Counted from the first letter of the stretch, positions 1 through 5,918 are shown. The stretch: 10,316 nucleotides of DNA from Alcaligenaceae bacterium (GCA_947380655.1 CANCRX010000104.1:1-10316), one strand, 5' to 3'. Numbers and translations: made by a program. The notes: a model not told the origin generated them from the letters alone.

Positions 1-720
1 CACCTCACCACGGGTGATGCGATAGGCCAATCCCTCAGCAATGGCTGTTTTTCCTACCCCTGCTTCACCGACCAGCAAAGGATTGTTCTTTCTACGACGG
101 CATAACGTTTGAATCACGCGCTCGACTTCATATTCACGCCCGATTAGCGGGTCGATCCGCCCGGCAATCGCATCAGCATTGAGATCCTGGGCGTACAGAT
201 CGAGCGGTGACTGGCGTGCCTCGGCGGAATCCTCGCCGTTGGCCTGTGGCTCTTTATCCGAGGCTGCGGCAGGTTCTGCGCCCTGCTTGCTAATGCCATG
301 AGAAAGAAAATTCACAACATCCAGTCGTGAAATGCCCTGCTGCTGGAGGTAATAGACAGCATGCGATTCTTTTTCACCAAAGATCGCAACCAGCACATTC
401 GCGCCAGTCACCGGCTTTTTGGAGGCGCCCCCCGCAGATACGTGCATAATCGCGCGCTGAATCACACGTTGAAAGCCAAGCGTAGGTTGCGTATCGACGT
501 CAGAACCCGCGGGAATCACAGGAGTGTTATCAGTAATAAATTTACGCAACTGGTTACGTAATTCATCCATATCTGCCGTACAGGCTTTTAAAACCTCAAT
601 CGCGGCAGCGTTATCAAGCAAAGAAAGCAGTAAGTGCTCGACGGTGATGAATTCGTGGCGAGCCGAACGCGCCTCGACAAAGGCCATATGCAGGCTGACT
701 TCAAGCTCTTGAGAAATCAC
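1..720 (-). CDS. clpA: ClpA, ATP-dependent Clp protease ATP-binding subunit (N-terminal 240 residues, truncated by window edge)
   Basis: ClpA is the AAA+ unfoldase that feeds substrates to the ClpP peptidase in the cytoplasm. Reading leftward from a GTG at 720-718, the frame is open for 240 codons to the window edge; E. coli ClpA has about 758. The protein starts MISQELEVSLHMAFVEARSA and has the double Clp N-domain up to about residue 145. A charged, Ala/Glu/Gln-rich linker follows, then the start of the first AAA+ module (IDPLIGREYEVERVIQTLCR). Walker A GEAGVGKT is at residues 218-225 (bases 46-69). The GTG start is supported by GGAGG just upstream (minus strand, about 725-729) and by alignment with the E. 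coli N-terminus. clpS lies 175 bp upstream on the same strand, the usual pairing. The second AAA+ module and the ClpP-binding loop are outside the window. Confidence 0.96.
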   Translation of the reverse strand, partial: MISQELEVSLHMAFVEARSARHEFITVEHLLLSLLDNAAAIEVLKACTADMDELRNQLRKFITDNTPVIPAGSDVDTQPTLGFQRVIQRAIMHVSAGGASKKPVTGANVLVAIFGEKESHAVYYLQQQGISRLDVVNFLSHGISKQGAEPAAASDKEPQANGEDSAEARQSPLDLYAQDLNADAIAGRIDPLIGREYEVERVIQTLCRRRKNNPLLVGEAGVGKTAIAEGLAYRITRGEV

Positions 721-837
721 ATTTCCTCCGACATTCCGGAAAATATTACGTTCGGTATCAATACCATTCTATGCCTATCAATCAGCAATACATTTGATCG
801 ACACACTATTTATTTACTTCTTAAGAATTTCAGCGCA

Positions 838-866
838 ATTTTGCTCACCGTTTTGTACACAATCAA
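838..866 (-). promoter_or_regulatory. Possible clpA promoter in the clpS-clpA gap
   Basis: On the minus strand, TTGATT (866-861) and CAAAAT (843-838) are separated by 17 bp, each matching the sigma-70 hexamers at 4 of 6 positions. This would start transcription near 831 and leave a leader of about 110 nt before the clpA GTG. The 175-bp gap is long for a simple two-gene operon, so a separate clpA promoter is plausible. This is a by-eye match only, and other weak matches exist in the same gap. Confidence 0.22.
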
Positions 867-895
867 CGATGCCTCCAGGATGGATTTCTGACCTG

Positions 896-1216
896 TTACT
901 CATCAACTGGCTCCATTACACACTGCAACGGGTGTTGGCTGGCGCGCGCAAACTGGGCAACCTGACCAATCCGGCTGGCAGCTATATCGTGCGGGTAAAC
1001 CCCACAAACACCCTTTCCTTCGTGGTGAACTTGCAACATGATGCGCATAGCGTCCTCCTGCCCCTTGCCAAAGAACTTTTGCAGAACGATCACCACGAAC
1101 TCCATCGGGGTGTAGTCGTCGTTCAATAACAGCACCTTGTACATAGGAGGAGGTGCTGTCCGGGCGGCCTTTTTTTCTACAACTAAATCAGGCGGTAAGG
1201 AGACTTTGCTTGGCAT
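896..1216 (-). CDS. clpS: ClpS, adaptor protein for ClpAP (N-degron recognition)
   Basis: A 106-residue protein, the same length as E. coli ClpS. ClpS binds the ClpA N-domain and delivers proteins with bulky hydrophobic N-terminal residues for degradation. A disordered N-terminal tail (residues 1-24) leads into the core beginning MYKVLLLNDDYTPMEFV. N32, D33, D34 and H64 match the residues that hold the substrate alpha-amino group in E. coli ClpS (N34, D35, D36, H66). M38 in TPMEF matches the gatekeeper methionine. The ATG at 1216 has no convincing Shine-Dalgarno sequence, but the length and tail fit the family. It lies upstream of clpA on the same strand and is divergent from the cold-shock gene. 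Confidence 0.96.
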   Translation of the reverse strand: MPSKVSLPPDLVVEKKAARTAPPPMYKVLLLNDDYTPMEFVVIVLQKFFGKGQEDAMRIMLQVHHEGKGVCGVYPHDIAASRIGQVAQFARASQHPLQCVMEPVDE

Positions 1217-1266
1217 GATGAGATCAATAGGGTCAGTACAAAGTGAATAATTTTTCGTTACAAATA

Positions 1267-1296
1267 GCTATATGGGGGTGTTTTCACTAATATCAA
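1267..1296 (-). promoter_or_regulatory. Possible clpS promoter
   Basis: On the minus strand, TTGATA (1296-1291, 5 of 6 to TTGACA) and TATAGC (1272-1267, 4 of 6 to TATAAT) are 18 bp apart. Transcription would begin near 1260, about 45 nt before the clpS ATG. This is a by-eye match, and a second candidate (TTGTAA with TGTACT) lies closer to the gene. Confidence 0.3.
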
Positions 1297-1311
1297 ATCA
1301 CAATTGAGTGC

Positions 1312-1340
1312 TTGACGCTTTTATCATTTCTGACGAATAT
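1312..1340 (+). promoter_or_regulatory. Possible promoter of the cold-shock gene
   Basis: TTGACG (1312-1317, 5 of 6) is followed after 17 bp by GAATAT (1335-1340, 3 of 6). Transcription from near 1347 would give a leader of about 100 nt, in line with the long 5' leaders known for cold-shock mRNAs. The -10 match is weak, and a second AT-rich -10-like site (TTATAT, 1424-1429) lies closer to the gene. Confidence 0.3.
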
Positions 1341-1349
1341 CACGTTACG

Positions 1350-1367
1350 CACACTATTTTTAGTGTG
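1350..1367 (+). repeat. Perfect 7-bp inverted repeat in the csp upstream region
   Basis: CACACTA (1350-1356), a TTTT loop (1357-1360) and TAGTGTG (1361-1367) form a perfect stem-loop. If transcription starts near 1347, the hairpin would sit at the extreme 5' end of the cold-shock mRNA. There it could stabilise the transcript or act in temperature sensing. It could equally be a protein-binding palindrome. There is no T-run after it, so it does not look like a terminator. Confidence 0.5.
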
Positions 1368-1450
1368 AAATACGCCGGAAAGCATACAAATTGTTAATTT
1401 CAATCTGGGGCTTTTCAAATAGTTTATATAACGATTAAGAGGCAGTCCGA

Positions 1451-1681
1451 ATGTCAGACTCGACAAGCAATGGTCCTAAAGTCACTGGTACAGTTAAATG
1501 GTTCAACGATGCCAAAGGTTTTGGTTTTGTGACACCAGACAATGGTGGCGAAGATCTGTTTGCGCACTTTTCTGCGATCAACATGGATGGATTCAAAACG
1601 CTTAAAGAAGGACAAAAAGTTGCGTTTGAAGTCACCCAAGGCCAGAAAGGTAAACAAGCAACAAATATAACCGCCGCGTAA
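1451..1681 (+). CDS. Cold-shock domain protein (CspA family)
   Basis: A 76-residue single cold-shock domain that binds single-stranded RNA or DNA and typically acts as an RNA chaperone. RNP1 is KGFGFV (residues 22-27) and RNP2 is DLFAHF (35-40), in the usual order after GTVKWFNDA. The aromatic residues of the nucleic-acid face (W17, F18, F24, F26, F37, F40) are present. It is about 9 residues longer at the N-terminus (MSDSTSNGP) than the classic 67-70-residue form. The ATG at 1451 follows AAGAGG (about 1437-1442) with 8 nt spacing. It is divergent from clpS with a 234-bp shared upstream region, and the DUF192 gene follows after 35 bp. Which paralogue it is (cspA, cspD or other) cannot be decided, so no symbol is given. 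Confidence 0.95.
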   Translation: MSDSTSNGPKVTGTVKWFNDAKGFGFVTPDNGGEDLFAHFSAINMDGFKTLKEGQKVAFEVTQGQKGKQATNITAA

Positions 1682-1716
1682 ACTGTCGGGGTGAATAACC
1701 CCATGGACGTTATGCG

Positions 1717-2190
1717 ATGAGTCAATTGCTTTTGTTTATAAAGCAGCGCACCCTTTTGGCTGCGCTGTTTGCATTTGTTGGTCCGTATGTAGCGTGTGCT
1801 GTGTGTTTCTCAGCTGCAGCATGGTCTCAACCCCTGCCCGTTAAAACACTCACTGCAGGCATGCATGTCATACAGGCCGAAGTCGCCTCGAACGACGCAA
1901 CCAGAGCAAAGGGCCTGATGCACCGCAAAGAGCTCGCCCCCAACAGCGGCATGCTGTTTGTTTTTGAGCAGCCTAATGTGCAATGTTTCTGGATGCGCAA
2001 TACGCTTATTCCTCTTTCCATCGCATTTATCCTGGATGATGGCACGATCGCCAACATCGCCGATATGGCGCCGATGACTGAAAACTCACATTGCTCAGTG
2101 GCACCCGTTCGATACACCCTGGAAATGGAACAAGGCTGGTTTGCCAAGCGCGGAATCACGGCAGGGAAAAAAATTTCCGGCATCCGTTAA
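1717..2190 (+). CDS. DUF192 family protein with N-terminal signal peptide
   Basis: A 157-residue protein of family DUF192 (PF02643), whose biochemical role is unknown. Residues 1-37 look like a signal peptide: Lys/Arg at 9-11, a hydrophobic stretch at about 12-35 and small residues before Gln38. The mature protein is therefore probably periplasmic. The family signature follows: RAKGLMHRKEL (63-73), GMLFVF (78-83), FWMRNT (91-96), PLSIAFI (99-105) and LEMEQGWFAKRGI (135-147). The start at 1717 has only a weak GGA about 7 nt upstream, but it is needed for the signal peptide. It probably shares a transcript with the cold-shock gene 35 bp upstream. A YVAC motif in the signal is not a good lipobox because Tyr occupies the -3 position. 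The family call is secure; the function is not known. Confidence 0.9.
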   Translation: MSQLLLFIKQRTLLAALFAFVGPYVACAVCFSAAAWSQPLPVKTLTAGMHVIQAEVASNDATRAKGLMHRKELAPNSGMLFVFEQPNVQCFWMRNTLIPLSIAFILDDGTIANIADMAPMTENSHCSVAPVRYTLEMEQGWFAKRGITAGKKISGIR

Positions 2191-2238
2191 GAAACAGATC
2201 CGGAAAGATTTTTACAAACAAAAGGTGTGATGAAACAG

Positions 2239-2267
2239 ACTCGGTTACACCTGAGTGGTCACCGAGT
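2239..2267 (+). repeat. 7-bp inverted repeat in a convergent intergenic gap
   Basis: ACTCGGT (2239-2245) and ACCGAGT (2261-2267) are perfect inverted repeats around a 15-nt loop, between the converging DUF192 and thiolase genes. The position suits a bidirectional transcription stop, but neither side has a clear T-run. Short related words (GAGTGGTCAC, GAGTGGTTAC and CGGTTAC) recur in 2242-2273. Confidence 0.3.
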
Positions 2268-2276
2268 GGTTACACA

Positions 2277-3482
2277 TTACACGCGCTCAACAATCATCGC
2301 GATACCCTGCCCCACACCAATACACATCGTGCAAAGCGCGTAGCGACCGCCCGTGGCATGTAATTGATGCACAGCGGTCATCACCAGACGGGCACCACTT
2401 GCGCCAAGTGGATGGCCCAGCGCAATCGCTCCGCCATTTTGGTTAACGCGCGGATCGTTGTCTGCGAGTCCCAACAGACGCAAAACAGCGAGACCTTGCG
2501 CTGCAAATGCTTCGTTTAACTCAATCACATCCATCTGATCGAGCGTCAGGCCTGCGAGCTTGAGGACTTTTTCTGTTGCGGGTGCAGGACCAATACCCAT
2601 GATGCGCGACTCCACGCCAGCCGTCGCCATCGCCACCACGCGAGCGCGTGGAACCAGGCCGTGCAGCGCAGCCGCACGCTCATTGGCCAACAACATCGCG
2701 ACCGCACCGTCGTTGACTCCTGAGGCGTTGCCTGCGGTCACTGAACCGCCTTCACGGACCACACCTTTAAGTTTTGCAAGAGACTCAAGACTTGTCTGAC
2801 GGGGATGCTCGTCGCGATTGACGATGATTGGGTCACCCTTTTTCTGAATGATGGTGACAGGTGAAATTTCACTATCGAAAAAACCAGCCTTTTGAGCCGC
2901 TGCGGTTTTTTCCTGGCTCGCCATCGCAAACAGATCCTGGTCTTCGCGAGAGACTTTAAACTGATCCGCGACATTCTCTGCGGTCTCAGGCATAGAGTCC
3001 ACGCCATGCTTGGCTTTCATCTGTTTATTAATAAACCGCCAGCCGATGGTGGTATCAAAAATGGCCGCACTGCGCGAGAACGCAGAATCAGCCTTGCCCA
3101 TGACGAAAGGCGCACGCGTCATGCTCTCCACACCGCCGGCCATCATGAAAGACGTATCACCGGCACGAATCGCACGTGCAGCAGTGCCGATTGCGTCCAT
3201 ACCAGAGCCACACAAACGGTTAATCGTGCCACCTGGCACTTCGATTGGCAGGCCTGCGAGCATGGTTGCCATACGCGCGACGTTGCGGTTGTCCTCACCT
3301 GCCTGGTTGGCACAGCCCATCAAGGCATCGTCAAGCAGTTCCCATTTAACGCCAGGATTTCGCTCCATCAGCGCGCGAATCGGAATCGCGAGCAAGTCAT
3401 CAGGACGTACCGAGGCGAGTGCGCCACCATAACGGCCGAAAGGGGTACGCATTGCATCGCAAATCAGGGCATCGTTGCTCAT
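2277..3482 (-). CDS. pcaF: 3-oxoadipyl-CoA thiolase (PcaF/PaaJ type acetyl-CoA acyltransferase)
   Basis: A 401-residue thiolase, the length usual for PcaF. PcaF cleaves 3-oxoadipyl-CoA with CoA to succinyl-CoA and acetyl-CoA, the last step of the beta-ketoadipate and phenylacetate routes. The nucleophile is C91 in LCGSGM. NEAFAAQ is at 323-329, H357 lies in GHPLGASGA, and the second catalytic cysteine C387 lies in CIGVGQG. Stretches diagnostic of the 3-oxoadipyl-CoA subgroup are GCANQAGEDNRNVARMA (56-72) and DTTIGWRFIN (143-152). AGGA lies about 8 nt before the ATG at 3482. No other aromatic-catabolism gene is in the window, so the substrate rests on sequence resemblance alone. A general beta-oxidation acetyl-CoA acyltransferase is the alternative. 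The sodB terminator upstream implies its own promoter, which I could not pick out. Confidence 0.88.
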   Translation of the reverse strand: MSNDALICDAMRTPFGRYGGALASVRPDDLLAIPIRALMERNPGVKWELLDDALMGCANQAGEDNRNVARMATMLAGLPIEVPGGTINRLCGSGMDAIGTAARAIRAGDTSFMMAGGVESMTRAPFVMGKADSAFSRSAAIFDTTIGWRFINKQMKAKHGVDSMPETAENVADQFKVSREDQDLFAMASQEKTAAAQKAGFFDSEISPVTIIQKKGDPIIVNRDEHPRQTSLESLAKLKGVVREGGSVTAGNASGVNDGAVAMLLANERAAALHGLVPRARVVAMATAGVESRIMGIGPAPATEKVLKLAGLTLDQMDVIELNEAFAAQGLAVLRLLGLADNDPRVNQNGGAIALGHPLGASGARLVMTAVHQLHATGGRYALCTMCIGVGQGIAMIVERV

Positions 3483-3550
3483 GTATCTATTCCTGCAAAT
3501 AGTGTTTGAATGACGTAATGTTATCGCAACCGATCAACTCGCCAAAATAA

Positions 3551-3575
3551 CAAAACCGGCACAAAGCCGGTTTTG
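3551..3575 (-). terminator. Rho-independent terminator of sodB
   Basis: A perfect 10-bp stem, CAAAACCGGC (3551-3560) and GCCGGTTTTG (3566-3575), surrounds a 5-nt loop. Read on the minus strand, the stem ends in TTTTG and continues TTATTTT, giving the U-rich tail expected downstream of the sodB stop codon about 28 nt away. It separates sodB from the thiolase gene on the same strand. Confidence 0.85.
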
Positions 3576-3603
3576 AATACTGCACAGTCAAATCAGGCGG
3601 AAA

Positions 3604-4182
3604 TTAACCCAGATTTTTAGCTGCGAATGCCCAGTTTGCAAGCGTCCAGAAACTCTCGAGGTACTTAGGACGCGCATTGCGGTAGTCGATGTAATAGGCG
3701 TGTTCCCAGACGTCACAGGTCAGCAAAGGCACATCCGCTGTGGTCAGTGGTGTTGCTGCATTGCTGGTATTGACGATATCCAGTGAGCCATCAGGCTTTT
3801 TGACCAACCATGTCCAGCCTGAACCGAAGTTACCAGCGGCCGATTTGTTGAATGCTTCTTTGAACGCAGCAACGCTGCCCCACTTGGCATTAATCGCATC
3901 AGCCAGTTTGCCTGTCGGCTCGCCACCGGCATTCGGTGCCATGCTGTTCCAGTAAAACGTGTGGTTCCAGACCTGTGCGGCATTGTTAAACACACCACCT
4001 GAAGATTTTTTAACGATTTCTTCGAGTGAGGCTGACTCAAATTCTGTACCAGGAATCAGATTATTGAGGTTAGTCACATAGGTCTGATGATGCTTACCAT
4101 AGTGAAACTCAAGGGTTTCTTTTGAAATTGTGGGTGCCAAAGCATCCATGGCATAGGGCAAAGCTGGCAGAGTATGGGCCAT
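3604..4182 (-). CDS. sodB: Superoxide dismutase [Fe]
   Basis: A 192-residue cytoplasmic enzyme converting superoxide to oxygen and hydrogen peroxide; E. coli SodB has 193 residues. Metal ligands are H27 (in FHYGKHH), H74 (in VWNHTFYW), D157 and H161 (in DVWEHAYY). Q70 in FNNAAQVWNH, the active-site glutamine in the N-terminal half, points to the iron rather than the manganese type. The ATG at 4182 follows AGAGGA with about 8 nt spacing. It stands alone, with its own terminator (3551-3575) and a likely promoter in the 104-bp gap after xseA. A cambialistic Fe/Mn enzyme cannot be excluded from sequence. Confidence 0.96.
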   Translation of the reverse strand: MAHTLPALPYAMDALAPTISKETLEFHYGKHHQTYVTNLNNLIPGTEFESASLEEIVKKSSGGVFNNAAQVWNHTFYWNSMAPNAGGEPTGKLADAINAKWGSVAAFKEAFNKSAAGNFGSGWTWLVKKPDGSLDIVNTSNAATPLTTADVPLLTCDVWEHAYYIDYRNARPKYLESFWTLANWAFAAKNLG

Positions 4183-4224
4183 TGCAAAATCCTCTTAAAT
4201 TTGGGTGGGACGAATAACTTATCT

Positions 4225-4253
4225 ATTGTATCGGAGTGAGGCAAAAACTTTAA
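4225..4253 (-). promoter_or_regulatory. Likely sodB promoter
   Basis: On the minus strand TACAAT (4230-4225) matches the -10 hexamer at 5 of 6 positions. At 17 bp spacing the -35 position is TTAAAG (4253-4248), a poor match, so an activator or another spacing is possible. Transcription would start near 4218, about 36 nt before the ATG. The -35 position coincides with one copy of a CTTTAAC direct repeat (4248-4254 and 4264-4270). Confidence 0.4.
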
Positions 4254-4286
4254 CCTGACCCTGCTTTAACTATGGTTAAGTTATAT

Positions 4287-5627
4287 TTAATCAGAGCGAA
4301 CATGTATGACGCCCTTCGCCAGCGTGACATCCAGCCCCTGTCCTGATATGACCGAGGCGGCATCGCGGACAACTGAGCCACCACGCGTCTGGACGATAGC
4401 ATAGCCTCGCCCTAGCGTGTGTTCAGGACTCAGAGCCCTGAGTTGGGCTTGCGCATGCTCCAGACTCGCCCCGCGCAGTGCAAGCAAGCGGCGCTCAGCC
4501 TGAATCATGCTGGCACTCAATCTTGCCAGCGTGCCGCGAGCGCTTGAGACCTCAGGTAAACGACTCCCTAGCCTGGCCGACACGCGCTCCAGACGGCTAT
4601 CACGCAACTGGGCGTATCTCTGCCAGGCGCTTGACATCCTGTAAGTCAAGCTTTGAAGCTTTTCCTGCTGATGGGCAAGTCGTTGAGCGGGCGATACAAG
4701 GGCTGCCGCGGCTCTGTCTACGCGTTGATACAACCGATCGATCTGGCGTTGTAACTGATCCGTCAAGCCTTCATGCGCACGCGCCACACGATCGAGCAAA
4801 ACAGCGCGTGTCACGCAGGAGAGTTCAGCTGCCGCAGTCGGAGTCGGGGCACGTAAATCCGCGACGAAATCAGCAATCGTAAAGTCTGTCTCGTGGCCCA
4901 CACCGGAAATCACGGGGATCACACTGGCAGCGATGTCCCGTGCCAGCGCTTCATCATTAAAGCTCCAGAGGTCTTCAATACTGCCCCCGCCCCTCACCAG
5001 CAGTATGGTGTCTACTTCATTTCTTTCGTTTGCACGTGCCAGAGCCTGTCTGAGTTGAACCGCAGCGTCCATGCCCTGAACAGGGGACGGGTAAATAATC
5101 ACCGGCACGTGCGGGGCGCGCCTGGCCAGTGCTGTCAGCACATCACGCAACGCAGCCGCTCCGAGCGAGGTGACGACACCGATCGCGCGAGGTTGAGGTG
5201 TGATCTGTCTTTTTACCTCAGCATCGAACATGCCTTCTGAGGCGAGCTTGTTCTTGAGTGCCAGAAAGGCTTCGAAGAGAGAGCCCATCCCTGCACGGCG
5301 CATATTTTCGACTTGGAGTTGGTATTCACCGCGCGCCTCATAGAGCGTGACGCGACCGCGCAACTCAACTGAGTCACCTGACTTAGGCGTAAAACCAATC
5401 GCCACGGCACGATTTCTGAACATCACCGCACGCACAGAGGCGGACTGATCCTTTAGCGTGAAATACCAATGACCTGATGATGCTTGCGTAAAGTTGGAAA
5501 TTTCACCCCTGACCCATGTAGACACGAAACTTTTTTCAAGCAGACGTGATACTGCTTGATTCAACTGTGTAACTGTCAGAATTTCCCGCGAGGATAGTTG
5601 CTCTGTGACCTGACTTTCAATTGTCAT
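4287..5627 (-). CDS. xseA: Exodeoxyribonuclease VII large subunit
   Basis: The large, catalytic subunit of exonuclease VII, which degrades single-stranded DNA with the small subunit XseB (not in this window). From the ATG at 5627 it has 446 residues; E. coli XseA has 456. An N-terminal OB-fold carries GEISNF (41-46) and GHWYFTLKD. The nuclease domain carries RGGGSIEDLWSFNDE (212-226) and GVGHETDFTIADF (242-254), followed by DLRAPTP. A long helical region with many Arg/Gln/Leu residues follows, and the C-terminus contains LGRGYAIV. An in-frame GTG at 5654 would add 9 residues (MDTLCCESL) but has no Shine-Dalgarno. The ATG has a modest GAGAG upstream and fits the family better. The gene stands alone on this strand, between sodB and the 350-bp non-coding region. 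Confidence 0.94.
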   Translation of the reverse strand: MTIESQVTEQLSSREILTVTQLNQAVSRLLEKSFVSTWVRGEISNFTQASSGHWYFTLKDQSASVRAVMFRNRAVAIGFTPKSGDSVELRGRVTLYEARGEYQLQVENMRRAGMGSLFEAFLALKNKLASEGMFDAEVKRQITPQPRAIGVVTSLGAAALRDVLTALARRAPHVPVIIYPSPVQGMDAAVQLRQALARANERNEVDTILLVRGGGSIEDLWSFNDEALARDIAASVIPVISGVGHETDFTIADFVADLRAPTPTAAAELSCVTRAVLLDRVARAHEGLTDQLQRQIDRLYQRVDRAAAALVSPAQRLAHQQEKLQSLTYRMSSAWQRYAQLRDSRLERVSARLGSRLPEVSSARGTLARLSASMIQAERRLLALRGASLEHAQAQLRALSPEHTLGRGYAIVQTRGGSVVRDAASVISGQGLDVTLAKGVIHVRSD

Positions 5628-5697
5628 AAGGCTCTCGCAGCATAATGTGTCCACAGGCTGAGGTTTTTATTCGCAAGTCACTGCCAGACATGAATAA

Positions 5698-5726
5698 ATT
5701 TAAATACATGAAAAAACCCATAACAA
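5698..5726 (-). promoter_or_regulatory. Possible xseA promoter
   Basis: On the minus strand TTGTTA (5726-5721, 4 of 6) and TTAAAT (5703-5698, 4 of 6) are 17 bp apart. Transcription would begin near 5691, about 64 nt before the ATG. Surrounding A+T richness makes chance matches likely. Confidence 0.25.
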
Positions 5727-5741
5727 ATGACTCGCAACCCA

Positions 5742-5771
5742 TTGATAAATATTAGTATTATTAAATATTAC
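5742..5771 (+). promoter_or_regulatory. Possible plus-strand promoter upstream of the hairpin series
   Basis: TTGATA (5742-5747, 5 of 6) and TATTAC (5766-5771, 4 of 6) are 18 bp apart inside the A+T-rich block. A transcript from about 5778 would run into the stem-loops and the TTTTT at 5868-5872, giving a possible short RNA of about 95 nt or a leader for exbB. In such A+T-rich DNA the match may be chance. Confidence 0.22.
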
Positions 5772-5822
5772 ATTTTTATGATCAGTTTTTGAGCAGCACA
5801 AGTGCAGCGAGTGTTTGACTAC

Positions 5823-5842
5823 CTGTGCGAAGATGCGCACAG
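5823..5842 (+). repeat. Perfect 7-bp stem-loop
   Basis: CTGTGCG (5823-5829), loop AAGATG (5830-5835) and CGCACAG (5836-5842). It lies 3 bp before the DnaA-box-like palindrome and could fold in the same RNA. Confidence 0.5.
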
Positions 5843-5844
5843 AA

Positions 5845-5867
5845 TTATCCACAGCTTCTGTGGATAG
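5845..5867 (+). other. Inverted pair of DnaA-box-like 9-mers
   Basis: TTATCCACA (5845-5853) is an exact match to the E. coli high-affinity DnaA box. After 5 bp, TGTGGATAG (5859-5867) reads CTATCCACA on the other strand, 8 of 9. A weaker 7-of-9 copy (GTGTCCACA) is at 5647-5655. The pair lies about 55 bp from an A+T-rich block. This could bind DnaA and regulate a flanking promoter or titrate DnaA. No dnaA, dnaN, parAB or rpmH gene is nearby, so a chromosomal origin is not supported by context. Confidence 0.45.
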
Positions 5868-5872
5868 TTTTT
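5846..5872 (+). terminator. Terminator-like hairpin with T-run, with no plus-strand gene before it
   Basis: TATCCACAG (5846-5854), a CTT loop (5855-5857) and CTGTGGATA (5858-5866) form a perfect 9-bp stem, followed after one G by TTTTT (5868-5872). This has the shape of an intrinsic terminator on the plus strand, although the stem is only moderately G+C rich. No gene precedes it on this strand, so it would end a small RNA or attenuate a leader of the exbB operon. The same bases carry the DnaA-box-like pair, and both readings cannot be separated by eye. Confidence 0.35.
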
Positions 5873-5888
5873 AAGCGCCATCCATCGC

Positions 5889-5918
5889 TTGCCAGACATG
5901 CTCATACGCCCTTACGAT
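5889..5918 (+). promoter_or_regulatory. Possible exbB operon promoter
   Basis: TTGCCA (5889-5894, 5 of 6) and TACGAT (5913-5918, 4 of 6) are 18 bp apart, giving a start near 5925 and a leader of about 53 nt. The -35 lies inside TTGCCAGACAT (5889-5899), which has an inverted partner ATGTCTGACAA (5935-5945, one mismatch). This arrangement would suit an operator. Confidence 0.28.

Noticed and set aside
794..1129. Plus-strand open frame of 111 codons across clpS and the clpS-clpA gap
   Set aside because: It overlaps the clearly coding clpS on the other strand and has no domain.
1331..1339. TGACGAATA resembling the start of the E. coli cspA cold box
   Set aside because: Only the first five bases agree well, and it overlaps the predicted -10 region rather than the transcript.
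1688..1702. GGGGT-GAATA-ACCCC hairpin after the cold-shock gene
   Set aside because: The stem is only 5 bp with no T-run after it, so it is not convincing as a terminator; it lies 15 bp before the next gene.
2892..3509. 205-codon plus-strand open frame opposite the thiolase gene
   Set aside because: It is antisense to a secure thiolase, has no recognisable domain and has a composition typical of a shadow frame.
5628..5654. GTG-initiated 9-residue N-terminal extension of XseA
   Set aside because: There is no Shine-Dalgarno before the GTG, and the extension (MDTLCCESL) does not resemble the family; the ATG at 5627 is preferred.
5655..5867. Chromosomal or plasmid replication origin
   Set aside because: DnaA-box-like words and A+T-rich DNA are present, but there are only two good boxes, no iterons and no dnaA, rep or par genes; the flanking genes are ordinary core genes.
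5833..5874. 13-codon frame (MRTELSTASVDSF) spanning the middle hairpin before exbB
   Set aside because: It has no good ribosome binding site and no run of regulatory codons of the kind seen in attenuator leader peptides.
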